From Streptomyces sp. NRRL WC-3626 (lineage in GTDB: Bacteria > Actinomycetota > Actinomycetes > Streptomycetales > Streptomycetaceae): a stretch of 64,000 nucleotides of DNA. The stretch is taken from positions 310,001 through 374,000 of the forward strand of contig NZ_JOCA01000002.1 in NCBI RefSeq assembly GCF_000718785.1. Reading direction: 5' to 3'. Positions 1 through 8,728 of this stretch are shown one piece after another. The position numbers were made by a program, and so were the translations under genes. The notes under the pieces were generated by a model. That model saw nothing but the letters and a program-made list of their open reading frames with translations, was not told where the DNA came from and ran no database searches. Each line of letters begins with the position of its first letter. Position 1 is the first letter of the stretch.

Positions 1-708
1 CTCCCGCATACTGCAGTCGTCCGTCGAAGTCGTGCCGGCCGAGCAGCAGTGTCCGGGGACGGTGGGGCGCCCCGGTGACCGCACCGACGATCATCTCCAG
101 GGTGTCGCGCACCCACTGGTGGACTTCCGCCAGGAGCGTTCTCCTGGCCGATAGCTTTCGCCGCCGTCCTTGAACACGCAGCCTTCCACGCCGGCCACGG
201 ACCAGGCCAGCCACCCTCGGGCCACTTCGGCATCGTTTGTTGACGGGCACAACGTCCACGGCGCAGCCAGCCCCTCCCGCTGGAACAGGGTTTCGAGTGC
301 CCGCCGTCTCTCGACGTATGAGCGTTCGCGCAGGCTCTGGCCCTCGACGTGGAGCAGGTCGAACACGACGTAGTGGGCCGGCTGGGCAGCCGCGGCCTGC
401 TGAGCGACGGCACCCCGGCGGTGCAACCGCTGCGTGAGCCGCCCGAACGCGAGCCTGTTCTCCTCCCACACGACCAATTCGCCGTCGAAGACGACGGAAA
501 AGGGCAACCACCGAAGGGCTGAGGTGATCTCCGGAAAGGCCGCGGATAGATGACTGCCCGTGCGCGAGCGCAGCACCGTAGGACCGGTAGCATCGTGTGC
601 CGCGAACGCCCGGAAGCCATCCCATTTCGGTTCGGCAAACCAGTTCAAGAGAAGTGCAAACGTCTCGACGGGATTCGCCAGCATTGGCTCGGAGGGAAGG
701 TCGATCAC
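1..708 (-). pseudogene. ATP-dependent DNA ligase (LigD/LigC type), frameshifted, runs off the left edge
   Basis: The adenylation domain of an ATP-dependent DNA ligase. Visible motifs are the nucleotidyl-lysine motif I (KWDGFR, about residue 28), motif III (FDGELVVW, about residue 73) and motif IV (GVEGCVFK, about residue 173). Just after SWRK, around position 115-124, the frame is lost. The expected continuation (VRDTLEMIVGAVTG, then a GRHDFDGRLQYAG stretch) is readable in another frame down to base 1. The reading frame therefore breaks at motif V, before the OB-fold. Such ligases repair nicks and ends with ATP, often with Ku. The start is a GTG at 708 without a clear ribosome binding site. 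It may be a dead cargo gene or a sequence error. Confidence 0.75.
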
Positions 709-1211
709 ATCGGAGGGCTACCACAAACGCCTCGCGGGACGAAGGAAGACACGAGGAAAAACGGCTCGTCAGTATGGGGTTAGATCACCTTCCACGCCAC
801 CGCAAGAGACCACCGGGAAATGTCTCCTTATCGACCAACCTGCCGTTCGTGGCGTGGTGTTCAGGATGGGGCGGAAGTTTGCCAAGTGATAGACGAGCTA
901 CGCGTGGGGCCTGAAAGTGTGCAACCCCGACACCCCTGTCATGAGGAAGGTGCACTTCCGCGCCGGCGTGTAGCCGACTGGTGCAATACCGACAGGTGTC
1001 AACGGCCAGTTTGTGCACCGGCGAAATGGCATCGCCACGCGCATATGCCTAGCGTTGCCGATGCAAGCCCGGCCAACCATGAGGCGAGTGAGGCTCAAGC
1101 CGAAATTGCCCACGGGGAAGCCGACAAAGCCCGCGGCGGTGAACCGCTGCACGCACCAGGAGGCGGGCGCTGAAAGGTGGTTGGAGCCACCGCATATGAA
1201 GGAGCGCACCG
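709..1211. other. 500 bp without a supportable gene
   Basis: Lies between the divergent ligase remnant and the next plus-strand gene. Both strands contain short open frames, but none has a ribosome binding site, a recognisable domain or convincing codon bias. It may be decayed coding DNA or the promoter region of the gene at 1212. No repeat or RNA gene was seen. Confidence 0.4.
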
Positions 1212-1730
1212 ATGATCCACCCCCACCCCGAAGCGTCCAACTCTGACGAGTTCAAAGGTTTCGATGAAGCCCGGCGCATCATGTGGTGCCATGAAGCTCG
1301 TGCCCGCGTGTACGAACGGTTCGAGCAGACGAGCTTCATCGGTGACACGAACGTTGCAGCGGTCCACGTCGACAACACCACCAGGGCAGACCGTGTGTTC
1401 CTCGTGGCTTTCGACAAGGCCGGCCAGCAGGTCGGCGTCGACACGCTCTACATCGACGAGCCGAATCAACACCTCGGCATCGCGCCCGAGTTCGACCACG
1501 ATTTCACCGGCATGGACGTCGTTCCGGACTCTCAGCTTGACCAGTCCATCTCTCGCGAGAACGGCTGGGTCGTCAACCTGAAGGTACTGCGCGAGTACGA
1601 CCCCTTGGCCGATCGCCGGGCCACGCAGCGTGCGGTGTTCCTGGCGCATCTGCAGGACATGATGAAGAACGGTGATGTCCGCGGATTCCTGTTTGGCCGG
1701 GGTGAGTCCGACGACACCGATGCGGCGTGA
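1212..1730 (+). CDS. Hypothetical protein, 172 aa
   Basis: Not recognised. The ATG is preceded at a good distance by AAGGAG, and the frame ends just before a perfect hairpin terminator, so it is probably a monocistronic gene. The product is soluble, with an acidic C-terminal end (GESDDTDAA). The middle is rich in alternating hydrophobic residues, suggesting a mixed alpha/beta fold. There is no signal peptide, membrane segment or catalytic motif that I can name. Confidence 0.7.
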   Translation: MIHPHPEASNSDEFKGFDEARRIMWCHEARARVYERFEQTSFIGDTNVAAVHVDNTTRADRVFLVAFDKAGQQVGVDTLYIDEPNQHLGIAPEFDHDFTGMDVVPDSQLDQSISRENGWVVNLKVLREYDPLADRRATQRAVFLAHLQDMMKNGDVRGFLFGRGESDDTDAA

Positions 1731-1750
1731 GAGACCACGACCTCGTACCT

Positions 1751-1792
1751 CAGACGACCCCCGCCGGCAGCCTGGCCGGCGGGGGTCGTCTG
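1751..1792 (+). terminator. Hairpin terminator after the 172-aa gene
   Basis: A perfect 18-bp inverted repeat (1751-1768 and 1775-1792) with a 6-nt loop starts 20 bp past the stop codon. There is no U-run, as is usual in Streptomyces. Confidence 0.85.
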
Positions 1793-1935
1793 ATCTCTGA
1801 CGCTGTTACGAGTGCTGCGTTTCGCAACAGGAGAGGGGATCAGCACAGCTGATCCGGGTGTCGAACCCAGGCCGAGTGCTTTGCGGGGAGACATGCCGTG
1901 GACCGGCTAACGCCGGTCCCGGGTGACGCCTCGCG

Positions 1936-2373
1936 GTGAGCTCTACGAGGCCCACGCAGTTCGTCTTCGACACCGTCGACCAGAACCTTCCCCCCGACCT
2001 CGAGCAGCGACTGGGCGGCAGAGCCCAGGACCGAAGCATGACCGCCTCCGCCGATTCCGGGCTCCCGCTGGACGACGTCCTCGATCTGAGCACAGCGCTC
2101 GATCTCGGCGATGCGAAGATCGAGCTGCTCAGCGAGTACAAGCTCAAATACCCGCAGGACTACACGCCGGATGGCATCCGGTCCATGAACGACGAGGTCG
2201 AGCAGCTGCACCAGCTGCGCACGCGCCTGATGGACCTGCGGGCCCGCCGGGAAGCAGAGTCCTCCGCCCTGAGAAGACGACGATGCCCTGACCGCCTCGT
2301 GGCGGTCAGGGCATCGAATCAGGCTCGGTACGCGGCAGTGCCGCCCTGCCGGGTCGTCACACCGGCGGGATGA
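1936..2373 (+). CDS. Hypothetical acidic helical protein
   Basis: Unknown function. From the GTG at 1936 the first 110 residues look protein-like: an acidic, leucine-rich stretch (LPLDDVLDLSTALDLGDAK) is followed by a predicted helix (NDEVEQLHQLRTRLMDL). The last 30 residues are Arg-rich and run across the terminator hairpin at 2282-2315 into the end of the convergent LysM gene. The natural end may thus have been lost by a frameshift near 2260. There is no clear ribosome binding site. Confidence 0.4.
   Translation: MSSTRPTQFVFDTVDQNLPPDLEQRLGGRAQDRSMTASADSGLPLDDVLDLSTALDLGDAKIELLSEYKLKYPQDYTPDGIRSMNDEVEQLHQLRTRLMDLRARREAESSALRRRRCPDRLVAVRASNQARYAAVPPCRVVTPAG
2282..2315. terminator. Bidirectional terminator between convergent genes
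   Basis: A perfect 15-bp inverted repeat (2282-2296 and 2301-2315) with a TCGT loop, placed between the plus-strand gene ending near 2270-2373 and the minus-strand LysM gene. Confidence 0.8.
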
Positions 2374-2914
2374 GCAGCGAGGCCCCCGCATAGATGAGAT
2401 CCGGATTCTGGATCTTGTTCGTCTCGACCAGGATGCCGATCGGCATCCCCGTCGTCCCCGAGATCGCGGTGAGCGTATCGCCTGGCTTGATGGTGTACGG
2501 CTTCGCCTTCGGCGAGGGCTTCGCCTCGGCCGGGGCACCCGATCCGTTGGGCTTGTCCTCGTCGCCGCGACCCGGCGTCGGATCCTGACTCGCCCCGTTC
2601 TCGTCCTGCTTCCCCGTGCCGCCCTCGCTCGGCTGCTGGGCGCTGCCGCCTCCGGCGTTCTTCTCGCCGGGATTCACCGGTGCCTCGACCGGGGCGTGAT
2701 TGCCCTGCAGTGCCTGGATGAAGCCGCCGTCGGACGTCGCGAGCTGCGTTAGGCCCCATCCGGCGAAGAGCGCCGCTCCGCCCACCATGACGCTGGCGGC
2801 GATGACGGGTCCATTGCCGAAGCCCATCGGGCCGGCGTGACTCCCGGCAGCTGCTCTCGTCTGCGCCGACGGCTTCGACGCCGTCCCCACTGGCCTCTGA
2901 ATCGTAGCCGTCAT
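2357..2914 (-). CDS. Membrane-anchored LysM-domain protein
   Basis: A 185-aa protein from the ATG at 2914. It has a short basic cytoplasmic N-terminus, one membrane segment at about residues 36-58 (VIAASVMVGGAALFAGWGL), a Gly/Pro/Glu-rich extracellular linker and a C-terminal LysM domain at about 138-185 (YTIKPGDTLTAISG ... GASLLIPPV). LysM binds the glycan of peptidoglycan, so the protein probably sits outside the membrane in contact with the wall. It is divergent from the gene at 3099. In a conjugative element it could tether or guide transfer machinery at the wall, which is inference. A longer start at 2953 is possible but less likely. Confidence 0.8.
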   Translation of the reverse strand: MTATIQRPVGTASKPSAQTRAAAGSHAGPMGFGNGPVIAASVMVGGAALFAGWGLTQLATSDGGFIQALQGNHAPVEAPVNPGEKNAGGGSAQQPSEGGTGKQDENGASQDPTPGRGDEDKPNGSGAPAEAKPSPKAKPYTIKPGDTLTAISGTTGMPIGILVETNKIQNPDLIYAGASLLIPPV

Positions 2915-2982
2915 CCCTGTCCCGACTCCTCTGCGAATAGCACGCACAATCATTCATGTCCGGCATTGGCATTCTACTCATA

Positions 2983-3004
2983 GTCGAACTGAAGTTGATA
3001 GAAT
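2983..3004 (+). promoter_or_regulatory. Candidate promoter: TCGA element plus TAGAAT box
   Basis: AT-rich stretch with GTCGA at 2983-2987 and TAGAAT at 2999-3004, about 95 bp upstream of the gene at 3099 and within the divergent intergenic region. It resembles promoters upstream of the transfer operons (33658, 41483, 50967, 58612, 60372). Confidence 0.5.
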
Positions 3005-3098
3005 AAGGGATTGGATGGCAGTCCGAATCCTGTCCGATAGCCCCCCAATGGACCCCTGAGTCACCGACCGCCAGACCGAACGAAGGAACCGCATCACC

Positions 3099-4025
3099 AT
3101 GGCCAACTACTCCATCTCCGCCAGCCAGATCACCGAGGGCAAGAACGTCTTCATCCGCGGGAAGCTCGGCTTCGCCGTACTCGCCCGCCTCATCGAAGGC
3201 GCGGAGCTCGTTGCCAGCGACCAGCGCAAGACGACGAACGGGATGAGCCCCGTCGGCAAGCCGCACACCACCGCGACGATCATTCACGCCGAGGTTCAGT
3301 TCGCCGATCCGAACAACCCCACCCTCGAAGAGCAGTTCGTCTCCGAGCGCCGCTACGACTCCCCGAAGCGGCCCGAAACCGGACCCAACTACTCCATCGA
3401 CTCCAAGGGCAGCACCCTGCCGGTCATCGCGATCCCTTCTCCGAAGGGCGACGGCACCTACGACCAGGACGAGTCCGGTCAGGAGCTCGCGCAGGGCCTC
3501 GACGTCACGCTCGTGCTGCGCACCTACAAGCCGAAGAACTTCAACAACCGAGGCCTGGCCCTCGAGCAGGTGATCGTCCACGAGGCGCCGCGCTACTACA
3601 AGGCCGGCGGCATCGACCAGGCTGAGCTGGCTGCGCGTGGCATCGTGCTCAACGGCACTCCGCGTCCCGTTCAGGCCACTCCTGCCAGCGCTGCCCCTGC
3701 CGCCGCCGTCCCGGTGGCGACCGAGGTCGAGGACGGCCTGTCCTTCCCGGCCCCCCAGCCGGCGTCCGCACCTGTGGCCGTGGCCGCGCAGGCTCCCGTT
3801 CAGGCTCAGGCCCCGGCGACCGCCGTGGCTGCGCCCGTCGCTGCGGCTCCTGCTCCGGCCGCGGCTCCTGCCCAGCAGGAGACCCTGGAGCAGAAGCTCG
3901 CGCGCCTTGAGGCCGAGAACGCCTCCCTCAAGGACGCCGGTTCGGCCGTGGGCTCGCCCGTGGCCACCGACCCCTGGAACGGCTCCGGCCTGGCCCAGCA
4001 GGCGGGGATCACCTACCAGGGCTGA
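3099..4025 (+). CDS. Putative single-stranded DNA-binding-like protein
   Basis: A 308-aa protein. Residues 1-180 are a beta-rich globular domain (MANYSISASQITEGKNVFIR ... TLVLRTYKPKNFNNRG). They are followed by a long Ala/Pro/Val linker (about 190-265), a short coiled-coil heptad (LEQKLARLEAENASLK) and a tail with DPWNGSGLAQQAGI. A compact beta domain plus a low-complexity linker and conserved tip is the layout of SSB-type proteins, and the primase gene follows. I see no diagnostic SSB motif, so this role is inference. The gene has its own promoter-like region and a terminator. It could equally be another plasmid replication or partition accessory protein. Confidence 0.6.
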   Translation: MANYSISASQITEGKNVFIRGKLGFAVLARLIEGAELVASDQRKTTNGMSPVGKPHTTATIIHAEVQFADPNNPTLEEQFVSERRYDSPKRPETGPNYSIDSKGSTLPVIAIPSPKGDGTYDQDESGQELAQGLDVTLVLRTYKPKNFNNRGLALEQVIVHEAPRYYKAGGIDQAELAARGIVLNGTPRPVQATPASAAPAAAVPVATEVEDGLSFPAPQPASAPVAVAAQAPVQAQAPATAVAAPVAAAPAPAAAPAQQETLEQKLARLEAENASLKDAGSAVGSPVATDPWNGSGLAQQAGITYQG

Positions 4026-4045
4026 TCCACGCTGACCCTCGATGA

Positions 4046-4080
4046 GACCCCCGTACTCGCATCCGTGCGGTACGGGGGTC
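4046..4080 (+). terminator. Hairpin terminator
   Basis: An 11-bp perfect inverted repeat (4046-4056 and 4070-4080) with a 13-nt loop, 20 bp after the stop of the SSB-like gene. Confidence 0.75.
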
Positions 4081-4132
4081 CTGTCTTTCTCTTCCCTTCC
4101 TGACGCCTCCGACCGAAAGCGTGCGTCCCACG

Positions 4133-5179
4133 ATGACTCCAGCCGACCCCCATGCCTGGTTCCCGCAGTTCTACGGCAACCCCGCGATCCGCACTCTCGC
4201 CAGTGCCTGTCGGTGGACCATCTCCGGACAGATCGGGGAAGAGACCCCCGACAATCCCACCAAGCCGCCGAAGCGCAAGGCCCCGATCGACGTACGGCAC
4301 CTGCTCGCCGGCTGCACGTCCAGCTGCAAGCACGCCAGCCCACTACGCGGAGCCTTCGCCCTGGACGAGACCTGCCTGCTCACCCTCGACGAACTCACCG
4401 CGGCGATACCGAACGCCGCGAACACCGCCTTCTACCTCCAGGCCCAGACTGACGGGCTGCTCGTCCTCGACATCGAGGCCGACTGCCCGCCAGGAGTGGC
4501 CACAGACCTGCTGCGGCTGCCGGGCATCCTCTACTCGGAGCTGTCGATGTCCGGCCAGGGCTTCCATCTCGTCATGCCGCTGCCGAAGAACTTCCACGAC
4601 TTCCCTGTAGCCGCCGGCAAGCGCGTCCTGCGTGAGGAACACGGCTGGTACGAGCTGCTCCTGGACCACTGGTCGACCTTCACCCGCCAGCCGGTGCCCG
4701 ATCGCATCGTCGCTCACGTCAACACAGCAACTAATGTGCCGGCCTTCGCCTCCATCGAGGACCTCTACGCGCAGCTGGCCGTGAACGCCAGCGAGAGCTC
4801 CGGTGCTTCAGCATCAGCTGTCGACACCACCGAGGACATGCCCGACATCCCGTACTCGCAGGCGATCGTCGAGCAGGCCCTGGCCAGTGCACGCCATCAG
4901 CTCCGGGATCCCGGCGACTTCAACCACGACATGTCCCGCTGGGAATTCTCGGTTCTCGCCTCGCTCTACGGCTGGATGCGGACGCAACTGCGCGCCTACA
5001 GCGCCCTCGGCGTCGAGTACTCGACGGGCGACACCGCGTGGTTGCTCTACAAGGCGGCGGTCGATGTCATCCCTGCGCGCCCCAAGCACCGCGAGCGACG
5101 CAACGGCCGGCCCTTCCTCCTCGACCGGGCGGCTGCGCTCGTGGCCGACCGCGAGGCCCGTTCCTCGTCGACCAACTGA
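4133..5179 (+). CDS. Putative archaeo-eukaryotic-type primase (prim-pol domain)
   Basis: A 348-aa protein from the ATG at 4133. The middle carries the marks of an AEP/prim-pol catalytic core. A hydrophobic strand ends in LVLDIEAD (residues 111-117, metal-binding acidic pair). It is followed by SGQGFHLVMPLP (140-151), matching the sGxGxH motif, and a later strand with YELLLDHWSTFTRQPVP. Such enzymes make primers, and sometimes extend them, for plasmid or phage replication. No helicase domain is attached; an SF1 helicase is encoded at 12556. The N-terminal 60 residues are Pro/Lys-rich. Unlike many prim-pol proteins it has no visible C-terminal PriCT or D5 domain. Function is by motif only. Confidence 0.65.
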   Translation: MTPADPHAWFPQFYGNPAIRTLASACRWTISGQIGEETPDNPTKPPKRKAPIDVRHLLAGCTSSCKHASPLRGAFALDETCLLTLDELTAAIPNAANTAFYLQAQTDGLLVLDIEADCPPGVATDLLRLPGILYSELSMSGQGFHLVMPLPKNFHDFPVAAGKRVLREEHGWYELLLDHWSTFTRQPVPDRIVAHVNTATNVPAFASIEDLYAQLAVNASESSGASASAVDTTEDMPDIPYSQAIVEQALASARHQLRDPGDFNHDMSRWEFSVLASLYGWMRTQLRAYSALGVEYSTGDTAWLLYKAAVDVIPARPKHRERRNGRPFLLDRAAALVADREARSSSTN

Positions 5180-5239
5180 CGCTCTGTGCCTGTTCCTGCT
5201 GCTGCTTCTGCTCCTGGTTCATCTGCTGCCTCCGGCAAC

Positions 5240-5402
5240 GGGGGTGGGGTGGGTGACGGGTGCTGCGGCGGGGCCGGGCACAGGTGGAGGACAGTGCTGG
5301 ATCGCGCGGAGCGCGATCGGGTGGCGATGTGCAGCGGGGCTCCATCGCCACCAATGGCGGGAGTGCAGGTCTCCGCCAGGCTCCGACGGCGCGGCCCGCG
5401 CC
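5240..5402. other. Hairpin and G-tract cluster, possible replication origin region
   Basis: The 336-bp gap between the primase and MoxR genes holds no convincing gene but much structure. Four G-runs (5240-5260; 5, 4, 3 and 3 Gs) fit a quadruplex motif. Perfect inverted repeats lie at 5300-5307/5311-5318, 5320-5329/5343-5352 and 5388-5394/5396-5402. Adjacent hairpins beside a primase gene would fit an origin or primase loading site; this is inference. Confidence 0.35.
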
Positions 5403-5515
5403 ACAGGACCTTCACGGCCTATGCAGCATCGGCGACGCCGAGAGCAGCAGCGCCGTCCTCCGACATCTCTTGGCTTTCTCTCTCTTCCTCGCCCACGCAC
5501 AGAAAAGACGTCGAC

Positions 5516-6757
5516 ATGAAGTTCAACGACACCCTGACGACCCTCATCAAGCAGTCCCTTGAGGTCGGCGCGACGCCCGCTCTCATGGGCGAACCCGGCA
5601 TCGGCAAGTCCAGCTTCGTCGAGGACCTGGCCTACTCCATGGGCACGCAGGCATTCACGCTGCCGTGCAACCAGCTCGCCGACAAAGCAGACCTCACCGG
5701 TGCGCGCCTGGTGCCGTACACCAAGGACGACGGCACGCAGAGCTACAAGCAGGTCTTTTACCCGCACCAGGTGATCCAGGAGTGCATCGACTACGCCGAG
5801 AAGAACCCGCGCGAGTGGCCGATCCTCTTCCTCGACGAGATCAACCGCACCACCTCCGACGTCACCTCCGGCGCGCTGACCCTGGTCACGCTGCGCCGCA
5901 TGGGGTACGTCGACCTGCCCAAGAACGTCCGCATCGTCGTGGCCGGCAACGACAGGGGCAACGTCACCTCGCTCGACGAGGCAAGCCTGTCCCGCTTCGC
6001 GATCTTTCACGTCGAGCCCGACGCCGCCACCCTCATGTCCGTCCTCGGCGACAACATGAACCCCTGGGTGAAGACGGTGCTCACGCAAGCCCCCGGGCTC
6101 GTCTTCCAGAAGTCGACGCCCGAGGCCATCGTCGCCGACGGCCAGGACGACGACGACAACGGCAACGTCACGATGGCCGATCTGTTCGACGGCGGCGAGG
6201 AGATGAACCAGCTCACCACGCCGCGCACCATCGACAACCTGTCGAAGTGGCTCAACGCGGCCGACCCGCAGCAGCTGGCGCAGTATCTGGCCACCCCGAT
6301 CCAGATCGGCGACCGCGAGACCTCGCTGCTGAACGAGGCCATCGAGGCCTACGTCGGGGACACCATGTTCACCACGCAGCTCGTGGCCACCATCGCCCAG
6401 GACTTGGCGAGCAACGTCGGCGGCGTGCAGCAGAACCGGGTGAACGTCCCGAAGCCGAACTGCTACCAGAGCTTGAAGGCCGCAGCGACCATGACCGACA
6501 TGGCCGCGGTCATCGCGACGCTGACCGACAACGAGAAGTCCGGGTCGCTGCTGTACGCGCTCAAGGAGAGCAAGGACAACGCGCGCCTCATCGAGCAGCT
6601 GGCCCAGGCCATCACCCAGATCGAGCCGGAGCACACCCGCACGCTCATCGAGATGGTGACCAGCCAGCAGATCGACCGCCAGAACCTCGAGGCCTTCATG
6701 GAGATCGACGCTCCGATCGTCAACCAGGCCAAGCCGGTCCTCTCGGCCTTCCTCTGA
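5516..6757 (+). CDS. MoxR-type AAA+ ATPase
   Basis: A 413-aa ATPase. Walker A is GEPGIGKS (residues 25-32), Walker B is ILFLDEINR (103-111), and sensor 1 lies around VVAGNDRGN. The order and spacing fit MoxR/RavA-like AAA+ proteins, which act as chaperones that remodel partners carrying VWA domains. The next gene (6866) encodes exactly such a VWA protein, so the two form a standard MoxR-VWA pair. The ATG at 5516 follows an AGAAAAG ribosome binding site. The second half (about 250-413) is helical and carries no motif that I recognise. The client of the pair on a mobile element is unknown. Confidence 0.85.
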   Translation: MKFNDTLTTLIKQSLEVGATPALMGEPGIGKSSFVEDLAYSMGTQAFTLPCNQLADKADLTGARLVPYTKDDGTQSYKQVFYPHQVIQECIDYAEKNPREWPILFLDEINRTTSDVTSGALTLVTLRRMGYVDLPKNVRIVVAGNDRGNVTSLDEASLSRFAIFHVEPDAATLMSVLGDNMNPWVKTVLTQAPGLVFQKSTPEAIVADGQDDDDNGNVTMADLFDGGEEMNQLTTPRTIDNLSKWLNAADPQQLAQYLATPIQIGDRETSLLNEAIEAYVGDTMFTTQLVATIAQDLASNVGGVQQNRVNVPKPNCYQSLKAAATMTDMAAVIATLTDNEKSGSLLYALKESKDNARLIEQLAQAITQIEPEHTRTLIEMVTSQQIDRQNLEAFMEIDAPIVNQAKPVLSAFL

Positions 6758-6865
6758 TCGCTCGCTCACCGGTGGTGGGGACTACTGCGGTGCAGTCCTT
6801 GCTGCAACTCCCCACCACCGGCGGCGTTCTGCCGCTGCCTTGTCCTCAGAAGGAGACCACGACCC

Positions 6866-8551
6866 ATGACGATCACCGTCACGAACCAGAAGCCGGCCGT
6901 ACTCGACGCACTGCACACCATCTCGTGCACCGGTGATTACGACCCGATGCCGGCGATCCAGCAGACCCTCATCGACCCGCTGCTGGAGCCGTTGAACCCC
7001 AACGCCCCGGCGAGCATCACCGACGCCCAGGGCGCTGATCTGACGGGGAACATCCCGGATCTGGTCCTGAGCTGCCTCGGCGACACGCTGAACGTGGCCA
7101 GCGAGCAGACCGTCAAGGAGCTGCTCGGGCAGACCCTGATCAACTTCGACCAGGGCACACCGCTGCCGGTCGCCGAGCTCTTCGCCGTCCAGGCCGGACA
7201 GCAGAACAAGATGCCCGCGCCCTCCCCGCGGGTGCTCTACACCGCGCAGGCTGATGTCCTCCCGGCCGCGAAGGCTCTGCTGGCGGGGACCGGCGACGAG
7301 AGCGCCTTCTTCGCCTCGATCGCCTACACCTTCCACCCCGACACCCTCGGGTTCTGGTTCCAGTCCTCCGCGGCCTTCGACGACTTCAAGATCTGGCTGT
7401 CCCAGCAGACACAGACGATGGCCAGTGCGTTGCCGCTGGCCACCACCAAGCTGCTCAACGACTTCACGGCCCTGTCCCTGAAGGGGCTCACCGAGTCGCT
7501 GCTGGTGCGCAAGGACGACTCTGACGCCAACGATGAGCACTCCTTCGCCCGCGTGCTCGTGCACATGCTCATGAACTACATCGAGCAGCAGCGGGTCCAG
7601 GCCAGCCAGCAGAACACCGCCCTGGACACAGGCGTCCTGCCGTTCACGATCGGGGAGTTGTTCTGCCCGCGCTCCCTCGTCCTGGTCAACGTCGAGGCCC
7701 ATGCCCGGGCCACTGCGGCGAAGATCACGGGGGAGTGGAACCTCATCAACCAGTCGCTGGCCTCGCCGGTGAAGGTCGTCTCGAACACGTCGCTGTCCAA
7801 GCTCACGTCGCTGCCACGGGCCGCCGCCCGGGCCGCCGCCCTGGGAGCCACGCAGCAACCGGGCCAGCCTGGCAGCCGTAGCGCCCAGGTGGCGTTCCGC
7901 AAGCAGCCGCCGAGCAAGCTCGACCTGCTCAAGGACATCACCCGGGTGCTGCGCCGGATGGGCAAGGTCAACAAGTCACAGAACATCTTCCGCACAACGA
8001 AGGCGACCTTCCTCAAGGCCAACCGCCGGGACCCGGACGACTGCAACAAGCCCGGCCGGATCACCTCGGTGCAGTACATGCCCGACCTGCACATCTACAT
8101 CGACACCTCCGGTTCGATCTCCGAGGAGAACTACCAGGAGGCGGTCATGATGCTCATCCGGATCGCCAAGAAGCTCAACATCAACCTGTACTTCAACTCG
8201 TTCAGCCACTTCCTGTCCCAGGAGGTGATGCTGCGCACGGAGAACAAGTCGACGACTCAGATCTGGAAGGAGTTCCGCAGGATCCCGAAGGTGTCGGGCG
8301 GAACGGAGTACACCCAGATCTGGCGGTACATCAACGCCAGCCGCGTGCGCCAGCGCAGGCTCTCGCTCGTGGTCACCGACTTCGACTGGCTGCCGCCGTC
8401 CACGCGCCAGGACCACCCGAAGAACCTGTACTACGCACCGTGCTCCGCCATGGACTGGTCGTTCATGGTTGACCTGGCAAAACGCTACGCCGACTCGATG
8501 CAGCACATCGATCCGAGCATCCGGCAGAAGCTCCTCGGCATGGTCGTCTGA
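6866..8551 (+). CDS. VWA-domain protein, partner of the MoxR ATPase
   Basis: A 561-aa protein with a C-terminal von Willebrand A domain. It opens with LHIYIDTSGS (residues 408-417), an intact metal-ion-dependent adhesion site DxSGS, and continues with AVMMLIRIAKKLNINLYF and a later VVTDFDW strand. The N-terminal 400 residues are unrecognised; they end in an Arg/Lys-rich section before the VWA domain. MoxR and VWA proteins work together, with the VWA part presenting substrates or metal to the client. It lies 108 bp after the MoxR gene with its own AGAAGGAG site and is followed by a strong terminator, so the two probably form one operon. Confidence 0.85.
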   Translation: MTITVTNQKPAVLDALHTISCTGDYDPMPAIQQTLIDPLLEPLNPNAPASITDAQGADLTGNIPDLVLSCLGDTLNVASEQTVKELLGQTLINFDQGTPLPVAELFAVQAGQQNKMPAPSPRVLYTAQADVLPAAKALLAGTGDESAFFASIAYTFHPDTLGFWFQSSAAFDDFKIWLSQQTQTMASALPLATTKLLNDFTALSLKGLTESLLVRKDDSDANDEHSFARVLVHMLMNYIEQQRVQASQQNTALDTGVLPFTIGELFCPRSLVLVNVEAHARATAAKITGEWNLINQSLASPVKVVSNTSLSKLTSLPRAAARAAALGATQQPGQPGSRSAQVAFRKQPPSKLDLLKDITRVLRRMGKVNKSQNIFRTTKATFLKANRRDPDDCNKPGRITSVQYMPDLHIYIDTSGSISEENYQEAVMMLIRIAKKLNINLYFNSFSHFLSQEVMLRTENKSTTQIWKEFRRIPKVSGGTEYTQIWRYINASRVRQRRLSLVVTDFDWLPPSTRQDHPKNLYYAPCSAMDWSFMVDLAKRYADSMQHIDPSIRQKLLGMVV

Positions 8552-8569
8552 CCCTGCTGCCCCAAGAAC

Positions 8570-8622
8570 CGCCAAGAGCGGTGCCATGCAACCAACTCAC
8601 CTGGCTGGCACCGCTCTTGGCG
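8570..8622 (+). terminator. Hairpin terminator of the MoxR-VWA operon
   Basis: A 17-bp perfect inverted repeat (8570-8586 and 8606-8622) with a 19-nt loop, 19 bp past the stop codon. Confidence 0.85.
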
Positions 8623-8728
8623 ACCCCTGACTTTCCCCTCTCACTCATCCATATCCCTGCTCGGGACACCGTGGCGCATCCACCCAGCGCGCCACCACGC
8701 CGAGCGACCCGCACCGAAGGAGGACCCG

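Noticed and set aside
820..1173. 117-codon plus-strand frame upstream of the 172-aa gene
   Set aside because: No ribosome binding site; His/Cys/Arg-rich and not protein-like in its first half.
2319..4343. Very long open frame on the minus strand (over 670 codons) opposite the LysM and SSB-like genes
   Set aside because: It is low-complexity (Arg/Gly-rich), has no domain and overlaps better-supported genes and terminators. Long antisense frames are common in DNA this rich in GC at third positions.
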